Positions 15,674-24,240 of a DNA stretch of 35,786 bases are shown in pieces; positions within the stretch are counted from its first letter, which is position 1, and each line of letters starts with the position of its first letter. The notes under the pieces were generated by a model that made no database searches, was not told the origin of the DNA, and saw nothing but the letters and a program-made list of their open reading frames with translations. Made by a program: the position numbers and the translations under genes. The stretch spans positions 1 through 35,786 of IMG/VR virus record IMGVR_UViG_3300045136_000882. One strand, 5' to 3'. The DNA is from a virus.

Positions 15674-16143
15674 ACCGGCACCACCTTCGTTACCGTGAAA
15701 TCGACCTGAGCCAGCCCGAAGTGCGCGGGACGATCCTGGATTACCGCCAGAGAGCTCCTCACCGGTCCCGTCACTACTGAGTTCTGCCCCAAGGGATTGG
15801 CCGACCGGCGCGCCTGGTGGACCAGCTTCTCGACTTCCCACTGGATCGCGCGTGCGGCGGACCGCGCCAGGCCCTTCTCTTGATGCCTGGTGACGATAAC
15901 CACCGTCACCGGCACCTGATAGCGGATTTCTCCAGCCGTAAACGGTTCGCTCTCGCAGGGCTCTGCCACCGCGCTGACGTTGATGGCCGGCAGCTCGCCG
16001 GCATTGAAGCCGCGCGCAGCCAATTCCCCGGAAAACAACGCCTCCCGGATGTCGGCTTCGAACGTCCTTACCTCGGCCAGAGCTGGCGCCTGGCGCAGCA
16101 TGTCGAGCACGGCCTGTTCGACCTCGATATAGATGTCGCTCAT
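15670..16143 (-). CDS. Tail terminator-like protein (Mu gp37/DUF1834-like)
   Basis: A 157-residue protein with ATGA overlaps on both sides. It begins IEVEQAVLDMLRQ, has a hydrophobic strand VPVTVVIVTRH in the middle, a helix SAARAIQWEVEKLVHQAR and a final beta strand QVDFTVTKVVPV. This alternation of an N-terminal helix, a long strand and a C-terminal ring-forming helix/strand fits tail-completion (terminator) proteins, which cap the tube and join it to the head. Position between the gp10-like neck protein and tube protein supports the call. Sequence similarity is weak. Confidence 0.62.
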   Translation of the reverse strand: MSDIYIEVEQAVLDMLRQAPALAEVRTFEADIREALFSGELAARGFNAGELPAINVSAVAEPCESEPFTAGEIRYQVPVTVVIVTRHQEKGLARSAARAIQWEVEKLVHQARRSANPLGQNSVVTGPVRSSLAVIQDRPAHFGLAQVDFTVTKVVPV

Positions 16144-16709
16144 CGCCCGCCGGTCTCCTTGCGCAGCTCGCGCTGGATCAGATAGATGTACCGCGGCAGG
16201 AATTTGGCCGTCTGTTCGCGCCAGACCGGACGCGGTTTCATGCCCCGCACGCTTTTCCGGAAAACGGCCGCGACATCCGCTTTGCGTGCGACCGTGGTTT
16301 GGCCGGATCGCGTCTTCGCGGCCCGGTAGATGGTCCTGCCATCGCCGGTCATTCCGATCTGCACCGGGGCGAACCAGCGCAGCGCCTTCGCCCGGACAGG
16401 CACGATCGGCCTCTGCCGGGGGCCGAAGATGCCGGTGCCGTATTCGATGTAGGCGGCGTAAGGCAGATGCGTGCCGATGCGCGCCAGAAACGTACCGGCC
16501 TCCGGCCGCTCGAAGCGCACCGTCGCGCTCCGCGCCAGCGTCGAAGTCTTCTTCGGCAGAGTCTGCTTGATCTGCGCCAGCAGCTCGAAGGCCCCTGCAC
16601 GGACCGCCGACTCGGGGACGGCCCGGACGACATCGCCACGCCGGCGCAGCTCCTCATGCACCTGCCTGAGCAGGCGGTTGGGGTCCTTCCAGGCGAAGTC
16701 AATCTTCAT
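16140..16709 (-). CDS. HK97 gp10-like neck/virion morphogenesis protein
   Basis: A 189-residue basic protein. The middle stretch ARIGTHLPYAAYIEYGTGI, followed by GPRQRPIVPVRAKALRW, is the hallmark of gp10/virion-morphogenesis family proteins, where an aromatic YAxxxExGTG loop recurs. The N-terminal half contains KIDFAWKDPNRLLRQVHEEL and TLPKKTSTLARS. The C-terminal helix has SVRGMKPRPVWREQTAKFLP. It is coupled by ATGA overlap to the connector gene. It likely sits at the head-tail joint or tail neck. Confidence 0.78.
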   Translation of the reverse strand: MKIDFAWKDPNRLLRQVHEELRRRGDVVRAVPESAVRAGAFELLAQIKQTLPKKTSTLARSATVRFERPEAGTFLARIGTHLPYAAYIEYGTGIFGPRQRPIVPVRAKALRWFAPVQIGMTGDGRTIYRAAKTRSGQTTVARKADVAAVFRKSVRGMKPRPVWREQTAKFLPRYIYLIQRELRKETGGR

Positions 16710-17578
16710 AGGGGCATCACCTTCGGCCTGCGATACCGGTTCGCCAGCGCCCGCGCCGCAGCGGAAAGCAGCCCCTGCTGGAAGGCCGTCTGGACGCCAG
16801 CCGTCGTGTTGCCCTCGTTAGCCACGCCCTGTTTGGCGAGCGTATTCATGAGGTAGGAGACCTGGAGGATGCAGGCCTGAGCGATTTCCGCGGGCACCTG
16901 CTCGTAGCCTGCCCGGTAGCTGACCGTGATGTTTTGCACTCCGGCCGGAAATGCCCGAGCGGTCGTTCTGAGCCGGGCTTCATAGGATCCTGCGTCATCG
17001 AACTGCAGGAATTCAGGCGTCACTTTGACGTCGCTGACGGGCACAGGCTGGCCGCAGATCGACAGCGAGAGCACCTCCAGGATCGGCGTCTGCCGCAAGC
17101 GCAGGATGCTCGTCCCGTCGCCGTCATAGGATTCGGTGTATTCCAGCACCCGGAATTCGCGCTGACAGTAGCCGGCGAGTGCGGAGCTGGCGAGCAGGAT
17201 CATCTGCCTGAACCGGTCATCCTGGCTCTCATCGTCCAACCGCAGGCCCAGCGCGGCCTTGAGCTGTCCGAGGGAGACGAGCGGGAACGCCTGGGCGATT
17301 TCAGGGCTGCCGGAGATGTCCAGTGTCAGTGCGTTCGATGGGTCCTGGCCTGGGTTCAGCACCGAAACCGCGAGCTGGCCGGACATACCCTGAAACAGGT
17401 CCGGCACCACGGATCGGAGTTCGGAGCTGCTGACCATCTGCGGGTTTGTATCGCTGGCGGAAACATTCGCCGCGCGATAATCCACCCGAATGCCAGGCAG
17501 AAATCCGCCCCCGAGCAGGGTGAGCAGCTCTCCCGGCCGGGCCGGCGACGGGCTCAGACTGGTCAGCAGCGCCGCCAT
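16706..17578 (-). CDS. Head-tail connector with N-terminal IPT/TIG-like domain
   Basis: A 290-residue protein preceded by GGAGGATGA. The first ~90 residues, LTSLSPSPARPGELLTLLGGGFLPG and following strands to NALTLDISG, resemble an IPT/TIG immunoglobulin-like domain. Residues about 95-290 are an adaptor of HK97 gp6 type: LVSLGQLKAALGLRLDDESQDDRFRQMILLASSALAGYC with a helical core, then a beta part and a helical end (IAQACILQVSYLMNTLAK). Such adaptors form the ring under the portal. The extra Ig-like domain is unusual in this family and could decorate the capsid/neck or bind surfaces. Confidence 0.75.
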   Translation of the reverse strand: MAALLTSLSPSPARPGELLTLLGGGFLPGIRVDYRAANVSASDTNPQMVSSSELRSVVPDLFQGMSGQLAVSVLNPGQDPSNALTLDISGSPEIAQAFPLVSLGQLKAALGLRLDDESQDDRFRQMILLASSALAGYCQREFRVLEYTESYDGDGTSILRLRQTPILEVLSLSICGQPVPVSDVKVTPEFLQFDDAGSYEARLRTTARAFPAGVQNITVSYRAGYEQVPAEIAQACILQVSYLMNTLAKQGVANEGNTTAGVQTAFQQGLLSAAARALANRYRRPKVMPL

Positions 17579-17587
17579 TCATCCTCC

Positions 17588-17812
17588 TCAGCCTTTGGCC
17601 GCCTCCGCGCGGAGCCTCTCGACGTCAGCCTGCGCAGCCTGCTCGGAGTCGAAGAACCGCACGGGGGTGGTCTCCGGGCAGGCGAGCGCGGCCGTGGCCG
17701 GCTCGACCGCCACCGCTGCGAAGGGCGCCAACCGCACCGCGCCGAGCGTGAGCGAGCCGGTCGTCCGCTGGAACACGGCCCATAGTTTGGTGTTCTGCTT
17801 CTTCTCAGCCAT
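17588..17812 (-). CDS. Small capsid-region protein, unknown
   Basis: A 74-residue protein starting at MAEKKQNTKLW, chosen because AAGGAG lies before it. It has a basic beginning, a middle of strands (TLGAVRLAPFAAVAVEP) and a helix with SEQAAQADVERLRAEAAKG at the end. It lies between major capsid and connector genes, where phages often carry a small decoration or joining protein. No family is recognised. Confidence 0.65.
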   Translation of the reverse strand: MAEKKQNTKLWAVFQRTTGSLTLGAVRLAPFAAVAVEPATAALACPETTPVRFFDSEQAAQADVERLRAEAAKG

Positions 17813-17858
17813 CTGTGTCTCCTTGGGACGGGGCCGGCGGGGCACCGGCCCCCAGAGT

Positions 17859-19457
17859 TCACTTCACCTTGGCGTGATCGTAGATCGCGATCGCGTCGGC
17901 GTTTTCGATCTTGACGTCGGCGCGCATCGAGATCACCCAGTCGGTGCAGCGCTTGCGGGCCCACCGCTGAGGCTCGATCCGGATCTCGCGCTGGATGCCC
18001 ACGATCAGATTGCGCAGGTCGGTCACCATCACGAACGTGCCGTCCGTGTAGTTCTGGCTGTTGTAGGTGAAAGCCATGTCGGTCTTCAGCAGCGGCACCC
18101 GGATGTTGCGGATCGAGCGGATCGGCACGTCCTGCATGCCGGTGATCGCCTGCCAGGCTTCGCTGTAGCCCTTGCTGGCCAGCTCGTCCATGTAATCCAG
18201 GTACAGGTCGTTGTGCAGCAGTACCGCCAGCGTGCGGTAGTCCTGGCGGTACTTGGTCGGCAGCGTCTTGAGCAGGCGCGTGGCCTTGCCGCCGTTGGTG
18301 CCCGGCCAGTAGCGGTCCGTGTCCGCCATGGCCTCGATCACATGGGCGCCGCCCGCCTTGGCCAGCTTGTAGAAGCCGTCCCAGCGGTCGAGAATGCCCG
18401 TGGGATCCGCCGCGCCCGTGTCGCCATGGATGGCGGCCTGTTCGATCTCGTTGGCGGCCGCCCGGCCGATCATGCCGAGCAGATGCTGGACGAACGCCTC
18501 GCCCTCGATGTTGTCCTCGATCAGGTCGTCGCTGACGGACACGATGCCGACGACCTCCGAAGCCACCAGTTCGATCGCTGTCGGCGCGGGAACGGCGACG
18601 GTGTCGCCGGGGTCCACACCCGGCTGGCCTTTGCGCAGCACCCGGTCGCCCAGTCCGATCTTGTCGATGCGGTGCTTGGCTGCGGTCATGCGCACGGTCC
18701 GGATCTGCTTCAGCAGGACCGACTCGTCGATGACATAGTCGAGGAAGCGGTCCGCCTCCTCCAGACTCAAACCATAGCTCCACCCGGAAGTGGTCAGCGT
18801 GGCCTTTGTCAGTTTCTGGCCCGGCGTCAGGCCGGAGACCTGCGCCAGGAACTTCGCGAACTCGGGGAATTTCTCGCCCGAGTTGGATTCGACGGAAACG
18901 AAGTGGGGCATGGATTTCACCTTCTGGGAGACCGCCGCGCGTTTCTCCACCGCCGCGATGCGGCTGTCGAGCTGGCTTACGGCGGCCACGAGCGGATCGA
19001 GCGCGGTGCCGATTTCCTTGGCCAGATCCACCGGATCCGGCTGGGGCTGAGCTTTGGCTGCCGCCGCCGGCCCGGCGGCCGCTTCCGGCGAGGTGTGCTG
19101 CACCGCGTCGCTGATGACCACGACCGTGGATCCGGCATCCTGCGCGGCCGGCTGGCCGTCGTCGGTGACCGTGTCCACGGTGCGGCTGGTCGAGTTGTAG
19201 ACGGTTTCGGATGTGCGCGTGGTGGTGGCTTTGCCGATCACCAGCCGCACGGCATCCACAATCTGCGCTGCCAGCGACTTCTGCTGAGGCTCGGCCGCCG
19301 GCGTCTGAGTCTTGTTCATCTGCCTCTCCTTCTCCTGTTCCGCATCCGCGGGCATGGATTTGTACTTCAACGCGATCGCCTCGGGGTTGGCAGGCTTGAC
19401 GTCGCTGCCCCGCACGATCGAAAACTCTTCAAGCACGAGGTTCTTCAGGCGTCCCAT
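17859..19457 (-). CDS. Major capsid protein (HK97-fold) with scaffold-like N-terminus
   Basis: A 532-residue protein. Residues 1-35 (LKNLVLEEFSIVRGSDVKPA) look like sequences found in prohead protease/scaffold proteins. Residues 35-180 are polar, Thr/Ala/Pro-rich and end in a coiled coil (TALDPLVAAVSQLDSRIAAVEKR), as in HK97 delta domains. The capsid core starts about residue 185, with GWSYGLSLEEADRFLDYV, EVVGIVSVSDDLIED, GMIGRAAANEIEQAAIHGDTG, and strands to the end. An in-frame ATG at 19319 has its own GGAGAGGCAG, so a shorter 486-residue form could also be made. The gene overlaps the protease gene by 29 bases. Confidence 0.85.
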   Translation of the reverse strand: MGRLKNLVLEEFSIVRGSDVKPANPEAIALKYKSMPADAEQEKERQMNKTQTPAAEPQQKSLAAQIVDAVRLVIGKATTTRTSETVYNSTSRTVDTVTDDGQPAAQDAGSTVVVISDAVQHTSPEAAAGPAAAAKAQPQPDPVDLAKEIGTALDPLVAAVSQLDSRIAAVEKRAAVSQKVKSMPHFVSVESNSGEKFPEFAKFLAQVSGLTPGQKLTKATLTTSGWSYGLSLEEADRFLDYVIDESVLLKQIRTVRMTAAKHRIDKIGLGDRVLRKGQPGVDPGDTVAVPAPTAIELVASEVVGIVSVSDDLIEDNIEGEAFVQHLLGMIGRAAANEIEQAAIHGDTGAADPTGILDRWDGFYKLAKAGGAHVIEAMADTDRYWPGTNGGKATRLLKTLPTKYRQDYRTLAVLLHNDLYLDYMDELASKGYSEAWQAITGMQDVPIRSIRNIRVPLLKTDMAFTYNSQNYTDGTFVMVTDLRNLIVGIQREIRIEPQRWARKRCTDWVISMRADVKIENADAIAIYDHAKVK

Positions 19458-19809
19458 CGTCCTCTGCCCATCCTCCAATCGAGAAACCGCTGATCTCCCC
19501 GCGGCGGGCCGCCTCGCGCAGATCCTCATCGAGCAGCTTTACGCCGACGAACCACGCCACATTGGTCCCCAGCAGGTGGAACGTGGATTCCACCAGGACG
19601 GCCTGCGCAGGCTTCCCGTGGTTGACCCGGATCGTCGTCTCGCCGCGGTAGTAGTTCTCCATGAACTCGTAGACGGCCCGGATCAGCTCGTCCTGGGGGA
19701 TCAGGTCGCCCTGTTCGTCGAGGATGTCGGCCACCGAGGCGTAGCCCCAGATGATGCCGAGTTCCTGGTCCTGCCGAGCCGCCTGGACCCGAAGGGAGAG
19801 CTTCCTCAT
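19429..19809 (-). CDS. Prohead protease-like protein (XkdF family)
   Basis: A 126-residue protein beginning MRKLSLRVQAARQ. It contains LGIIWGYASVADILDEQGD, ELIRAVYEFMENYYRG, RVNHG, ESTFHLLGTNVAWFVGVKL and GEISGFSIGG, the ordered motifs of PBSX XkdF-type serine proteases: the GYAS strand, the H of NHG and the SGFSIGG end are candidate active-site elements. It would mature the capsid by clipping the N-terminal region of the capsid protein encoded just downstream. Its start overlaps the stop of a 42-codon gene as ATGA. Confidence 0.78.
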   Translation of the reverse strand: MRKLSLRVQAARQDQELGIIWGYASVADILDEQGDLIPQDELIRAVYEFMENYYRGETTIRVNHGKPAQAVLVESTFHLLGTNVAWFVGVKLLDEDLREAARRGEISGFSIGGWAEDDGTPEEPRA

Positions 19810-19934
19810 CGCCTCGCCTCCCAGACAGGCCCGCTAGCCTGTCCCAATTCGTCCCAGTGCGTCCCAAACCTGGTGGGGTATACATCGGGCATCCTCCGCC
19901 CTGTCAGCCCCGTCCTGAGCCAAATCCGCCTCAT
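19806..19934 (-). CDS. 42-residue coupled small ORF between F and protease genes
   Basis: A minus-strand ORF starting ATGAGGCGG two bases after the F gene stop, with GAGGGGG just upstream, and ending in an ATGA overlap with the XkdF start. The product begins MRRIWLRTGLTGRRMPDVYP and ends QASGPVWEARR; it is basic with several Trp. The tight coupling on both sides is the main reason to call it. The stretch would otherwise be a 126-base gap in an operon with no other gaps. No function is recognised; it could simply act as a translational bridge. Confidence 0.5.
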   Translation of the reverse strand: MRRIWLRTGLTGRRMPDVYPTRFGTHWDELGQASGPVWEARR

Positions 19935-19935
19935 T

Positions 19936-20832
19936 TCAGTCCCCCTCCCAGATCCGTGCAGGGTCAAGCTCGAAATCGTCCGAGACTACGGGGGTGAGCC
20001 AGCAGTGGCAGTTGACAAGCTCCTGCGCCGGCAGCCGCGGATCCAGAGGATGATCCGCCGGGTGGCCGCCGACGTCGAACTGCTCGTCGATGCCCACCTC
20101 GACGCCGTCCAGCGCCGCATGGGTGTCGCGCGTGTTGACGCCGAGGATGTTCCAGCGCTTTCGCGTTACGCCATTGCGCCGGTATACTTCCGCCTGCGCC
20201 AGCTCGCTGGCGATCCCGGTTTCGGTCAGGGCGAACCTCCGGGCCTGCCAGTCGGCCACTCCGCCGAGCTCCCTCGTCAGCCTGGCGATGAAATCCCTGT
20301 CATAAGGGTTCCGGCCGAGTTCGTAGAAGTTGTCCAGAATGGTCGACAGGATGCTGTCCAGGTTATTGCGGGCCGCATGCACGTCGGCCTGTTTCCGTTC
20401 GAGCAGGAGGTCCTTGATCCGTTCGTTCCTCAGCTGGAACTCCGGGCTGGCAATGCCAAGCTGCCGCAATGCGAATCTCGCGGCCTCGTTGAAAGTTTCG
20501 AACCTCGTGGCTTCCACGATCGCCGCGGCCCGGCGCTCGGCGTCGTCATAGAAGCGGAAGCCGGCCAGCAGCTCCGCAACAAACCGCCGCTCCTCATCGT
20601 TGAGCGCCTTGCGGAGTGCAGACACCGGCAGCCGCCGCTGCACGAACTGCTGGATCTTGTCCCACCCGCCCCGGTCCAGATATGAGACCAGGGCATCGAT
20701 CCCCTCGCTCCACCATGCATTTGTCATCCGGTGCAGCTTCCGCGCGGCGCGGATGCGGTCGAACCGGCGCGGCGGCTTCAGCCGCCGGAGCGCGCGGGCA
20801 GTCGCGGAGAAGACCATGCAGGCGCAGCTCAT
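19936..20832 (-). CDS. F: Phage head morphogenesis protein (Mu F-like, minor capsid)
   Basis: A 298-residue protein with ribosome site GGGAGG before ATGAGCTGC. It is helical at the N-terminus (TNAWWSEGIDALVSYLDRGGWDKIQQFV), then has the Mu F/SPP1 gp7 domain from about residue 190: ALTETGIASELAQAEVYRR, RKRWNILGVNTRDTHAALDG, EQFDVGG, PADHPLDPRLPAQELVNCHC. The conserved H, the DP(R)LPA..NC.C end and spacing match that family. It binds the portal or DNA in the procapsid. It overlaps the portal gene by 4 bases. Confidence 0.85.
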   Translation of the reverse strand: MSCACMVFSATARALRRLKPPRRFDRIRAARKLHRMTNAWWSEGIDALVSYLDRGGWDKIQQFVQRRLPVSALRKALNDEERRFVAELLAGFRFYDDAERRAAAIVEATRFETFNEAARFALRQLGIASPEFQLRNERIKDLLLERKQADVHAARNNLDSILSTILDNFYELGRNPYDRDFIARLTRELGGVADWQARRFALTETGIASELAQAEVYRRNGVTRKRWNILGVNTRDTHAALDGVEVGIDEQFDVGGHPADHPLDPRLPAQELVNCHCWLTPVVSDDFELDPARIWEGD

Positions 20833-22247
20833 TTCCTGATTGCCTCCCGGACGAGCCGCTGCAGGTCTCCCATCGCCTGGTCGATCCCGGCCAGATCGGA
20901 CATGGAGGGCGCCCCGACAGGCTCATCCCCGCCGGGCAACGGCGCCGCGTCGGGGAACCGCTTCGCGCGGACCTCGTTCGGCACAAGGACGCGGTTCTGG
21001 AGATAGATCTGATCGATCTCGGCATTGAGCTTGCGATCCTCGATGTCGGCCGGGAGAAACTCGAACCGCAGACCCTCGTGCCCGAAGCCGCGCCGGACCA
21101 GGTCCGTCATGCGGGCAGCGATCTCTTCCTGGCTCGGCACCACGATCGACAGCTGGTATTCGCGGATCTGCTCGCTCGACAGATTCCCGCCCAGCTTCCC
21201 GGTTTCGACGATGCCGACCTTCTGGGGCGGCACGCCATGGGCATGGAGGATCTCGTCGCGGCAGTCGGTTCGCAACAGGCGAAAGCTGCCTTCGCGTGCG
21301 CTGGAATCGGTCAGCTTCTCAAAGCGGATCTTCGATCCAGAGGGAGATTCCAGCACCAGGGTCTTGTGCGCCTGGCCTTTCAGGTGGTGCCGGAAATAGG
21401 TCCGGATTACGTCGGCGGCCTGCTCCTCGACCTCGCCCTCCAGAATCACCGCATAATCCGGGATGGCGTTGTTCTGGAAGAAGGTCAGGTTGTACTCATT
21501 GACCAGCACCGACAGGCAGATTGCCGACCAGGCCGGCAGGATCGCAGGCAGCCCGTAGAATGGCGACCATGGCGAGTACCGCAGGAAATGCACGACCTGG
21601 GTGGCAGGCCTTCCCGCGGCGAGCGGGTCCTCGGCGGGGAGGCCCTCATAAGCCTCCTCGTCCAACCCCCAGACGCGGAAATGAGCCGCCTCGCCGCCGC
21701 GCTGCTGGACATACCCCAGGCCATCGAGCCGCACCCACATCTCTGTGGCGGGCAGATGTTCCAGGGCCACAGGCTCCCCGCGTGGATCCGTGACGACCTC
21801 CAGGTAGCCATTGCCCAGCCCTTCGTAGTCAGTCCACACGCAGCCCATGCCCTGAGCGAAACTGCGGCGATCGAACGCCCCCCGGAAAAACCGCTCGACG
21901 ATCGTCTTTGCCGCGGCGCTGCCGTCGCCGGCGATCACCCATGGGCGGCCGGTGATGTCTTTCACTTTCGCCCGCACCGCGCGCGCATGATAGACGTTGA
22001 GCGTCATCGCGTAGGCGAACAGCGCCATGTCGAAGGGCCGGGAGGCGCAGCTCACGCCTCCCACCTGCACGCCATACTTCTGCCGCAGACGCCGGCTGCC
22101 GCGAGGCGATGGATCCGTGACGGCCTTGACCACGTCATGGTGCGCAGCCAGCTCCTGCATCGCCATGGCCAGCAGGGGCGAGTTGATCCGAGCCACTGCG
22201 CCCGAGCCTGAATCAAACACGAATGCCTGGATGCGCCTGTCCGTCAT
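20829..22247 (-). CDS. Portal protein (PBSX/XkdE-type)
   Basis: A 472-residue protein with an ATGA overlap to the terminase. Diagnostic stretches are YSPWSPFYGLPAILPAWSAI, VNEYNLTFFQNNAIPDYAVI, HAHGVPPQKVGIVETGKLGGN and SSEQIREYQLSIVVP, the usual core of portal proteins of the P2/PBSX-like group: the FFxNxxxPxxxxxxEG and G.L.g.n....... spacing is typical. It forms the dodecameric ring at one capsid vertex. The Mu portal (gp29) belongs to a different family, so the head module here was joined from a non-Mu source. Confidence 0.88.
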   Translation of the reverse strand: MTDRRIQAFVFDSGSGAVARINSPLLAMAMQELAAHHDVVKAVTDPSPRGSRRLRQKYGVQVGGVSCASRPFDMALFAYAMTLNVYHARAVRAKVKDITGRPWVIAGDGSAAAKTIVERFFRGAFDRRSFAQGMGCVWTDYEGLGNGYLEVVTDPRGEPVALEHLPATEMWVRLDGLGYVQQRGGEAAHFRVWGLDEEAYEGLPAEDPLAAGRPATQVVHFLRYSPWSPFYGLPAILPAWSAICLSVLVNEYNLTFFQNNAIPDYAVILEGEVEEQAADVIRTYFRHHLKGQAHKTLVLESPSGSKIRFEKLTDSSAREGSFRLLRTDCRDEILHAHGVPPQKVGIVETGKLGGNLSSEQIREYQLSIVVPSQEEIAARMTDLVRRGFGHEGLRFEFLPADIEDRKLNAEIDQIYLQNRVLVPNEVRAKRFPDAAPLPGGDEPVGAPSMSDLAGIDQAMGDLQRLVREAIRK

Positions 22248-23716
22248 AACAGCCTCGCCCGGATCCGCCCGGAGCCCGTTCCGCGCAACAGCGCGACGGC
22301 CCGTTCGACAGCATCGGGCCCGTCGTCATGGGCCTGCGACGAGACGCCCAGCGCCTCGAATTCATCCAGACACTTCTGCACATCCGGCGACCAGTACGAG
22401 CTGGCCGCCGATGGGAACAGGAGCCGACCCTGCTCGACCAGCGGCGCGAGCCGGGAAATGCGCCGGATCTTGTCGGTGGAGATATCCTCGACCGGCACGC
22501 ATGGTATCTGCAGGTTCGCCCTCCTGGCGGCATCCACCACCAGCTGCCTCAATGCATCCTGATAGGCGACGGTCTCAATGCCGAACCGCGTGATGCCGGG
22601 CCACTCGCGGCAGGTCGACAGCACGAGCTCGACCTGCTGCTGGACCTTCAGCTTCCGGATGACCACCCGCACGACGTAGTAGTTGCCGTTGTGCTCGCCG
22701 ACCACAGCCAGGGCCGTGTCATCATTCTTCTGCTTGAGCCCGATCGCCACGTCGATGGCGGCCACCAGATTGAGCTTGACGCCGCGGAGGTCATCATCCG
22801 TGAAAAACTTCCAGGCGTTCGGAGAGAAAATCTGCTCTTCCTCATTGGCCGGATCGTTCAGAAACTCGGTGGCAAAATGCCGGGCGCCGATCTCGGCCCG
22901 TTTCGCCTCCAGCCGCCGCAGCGGCCAGCGGGCCGGCCAGAGCGGCCGGCCATCCTCGCCGATCGCCCGCCAGACGCGCGTGGTGAAGACATCGGTCTGC
23001 TTGAGGAACCTCACGAGGACGGAATCGTGATGCAGCACGGTGCCGATCATGAAGAATCGGCCGCCAGGGCCGATCATTCCCAATACCGCCCGCCGCAGCC
23101 AGCGCTCGAGCTTGTCGCGCTGCGTGCGCGAATCGACCAGCTCGTCGTCCTCGATGTCATCGACGATGACCAGGTCCGGCCGCCACTGCTTGAACCGCAG
23201 CCCCCGGATCGGCGATCCGCGGCCGCGGCCCAGCACCTTGACGTCGTTCGAGGTCACGAATTCCGCCTCGGTCCACTTCCGCTTTCCGATCAGGTCGCCG
23301 AAGTCTTCCAGAATGCGCTCGTTCTGTTCCAGCTCCTGCCGCAGGTCATCCACGGCTTGCTTGGCAACGTCTTCGCTCTCCCTGATCAGCACGATGAACC
23401 GGGCATGGCCGTAGCAGATCGAATGCAGGACCTTGGCGAAGCTGACCACGGTGGACTTGGCGTGCTCGCGCGGCGCCGCGCAGACCACCCTCTCGCGCGT
23501 CTCGATCAGCTCGGCCAGCTCCCGGTGGAAGGGCGCGGGTTCGGAATGGAAGTACTCGCGCAGATATTGACGACAGAACCACGCGAAATCGGTGCTGCCG
23601 CGGGCCCTGCGCTCGTCCCGAGTCATCCGGTCATCCGGCCGCGCCCCGCGCAGCAGGCGCTCGGCCCGCGCGCCGAGCTCTTCGGTCGAGATCACACGCT
23701 TGCGCCGCGCGCTCAT
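22244..23716 (-). CDS. terL: Terminase large subunit
   Basis: A 490-residue protein starting MSARRKRVIST, with ATGA coupling to the small subunit. The ATPase domain has a Walker A-type APREHAKST at residues 81-89, a coupling region and Walker B DLVIVDDIEDDE at 181-191. The nuclease domain starts about residue 330 with AAIDVAIGLKQKNDDT, where D in AAIDVA begins the RNase H-like active site, and ends HDDGPDAVERAV with two acidic ligands. It packages phage DNA into proheads by ATP-driven translocation and cuts the host-joined DNA. Length is within the usual 450-600. Confidence 0.9.
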   Translation of the reverse strand: MSARRKRVISTEELGARAERLLRGARPDDRMTRDERRARGSTDFAWFCRQYLREYFHSEPAPFHRELAELIETRERVVCAAPREHAKSTVVSFAKVLHSICYGHARFIVLIRESEDVAKQAVDDLRQELEQNERILEDFGDLIGKRKWTEAEFVTSNDVKVLGRGRGSPIRGLRFKQWRPDLVIVDDIEDDELVDSRTQRDKLERWLRRAVLGMIGPGGRFFMIGTVLHHDSVLVRFLKQTDVFTTRVWRAIGEDGRPLWPARWPLRRLEAKRAEIGARHFATEFLNDPANEEEQIFSPNAWKFFTDDDLRGVKLNLVAAIDVAIGLKQKNDDTALAVVGEHNGNYYVVRVVIRKLKVQQQVELVLSTCREWPGITRFGIETVAYQDALRQLVVDAARRANLQIPCVPVEDISTDKIRRISRLAPLVEQGRLLFPSAASSYWSPDVQKCLDEFEALGVSSQAHDDGPDAVERAVALLRGTGSGRIRARLL

Positions 23717-24240
23717 CCGGCCGTCTCCTGCCCGAACTCTGCGGCGATCTCCTGCACGAGCTTGCCCACCTGGGCGGCATGGTCTTCGAGCGGCTTCTCC
23801 AGCCCTTTGATCGAGCGCAAACCGGCGAGAAACTTCTCGATCGCCCGCGACAGCACTTCCATCGAGATCCGTTGCGGGTCCTGTTGCGCCAGATGCTGCC
23901 GCGCCAGATCGGCGATCTGCTTGGTCACCGAGGTGAAGGCGTAGACCTTCTGCGTGTCGGCAGCGTTCTCTTTGATCTCCTGGAACAGCCGCTCCCGGAT
24001 GGCATTCAATTCCAGCATCAGGGCGCGCGCGGTGTCGCGGCACAGCTCTTCGAATTCCCGCCGCTTCAGATCGGCCAGCGCCCGGCGCGTCTTCCAGTCG
24101 AACTTCCTCTCCCACTCGTCCCAGGTCGAGGCCGAGAATCCGGGATAGACCTTGCGGATCTCCGGCAGGGCCCGCTCCTTGGACCAGCCGCGGAGATAGA
24201 AGCCGAAGACGAAATCCTGCGCCTTCGTGTCGTACGCCAT
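23713..24240 (-). CDS. Small terminase-like protein (DUF1804/Mu gp27-like)
   Basis: A 175-residue protein starting MAYDTKAQDFVFGFYL, overlapping a 42-codon gene as TGATG. Residues 10-55 form a helix-turn-helix type region: YLRGWSKERALPEIRKVYPG, then SASTWDEWERKFDWKTRR, the pattern of DUF1804-like small terminases in which a YPGFxxSTWxxWxxKxDW motif binds DNA. The rest is helical (LNAIRERLFQEIKE; GKLVQEIAAEF) and should make a ring. It sits directly before the large subunit, as expected. Confidence 0.8.
   Translation of the reverse strand: MAYDTKAQDFVFGFYLRGWSKERALPEIRKVYPGFSASTWDEWERKFDWKTRRALADLKRREFEELCRDTARALMLELNAIRERLFQEIKENAADTQKVYAFTSVTKQIADLARQHLAQQDPQRISMEVLSRAIEKFLAGLRSIKGLEKPLEDHAAQVGKLVQEIAAEFGQETAG

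Noticed and set aside
17490-19493. Plus-strand open frame of 667 codons opposite the capsid gene
   Set aside because: Antisense of capsid and connector genes; product is low-complexity Arg/His/Val/Leu with no family signature.
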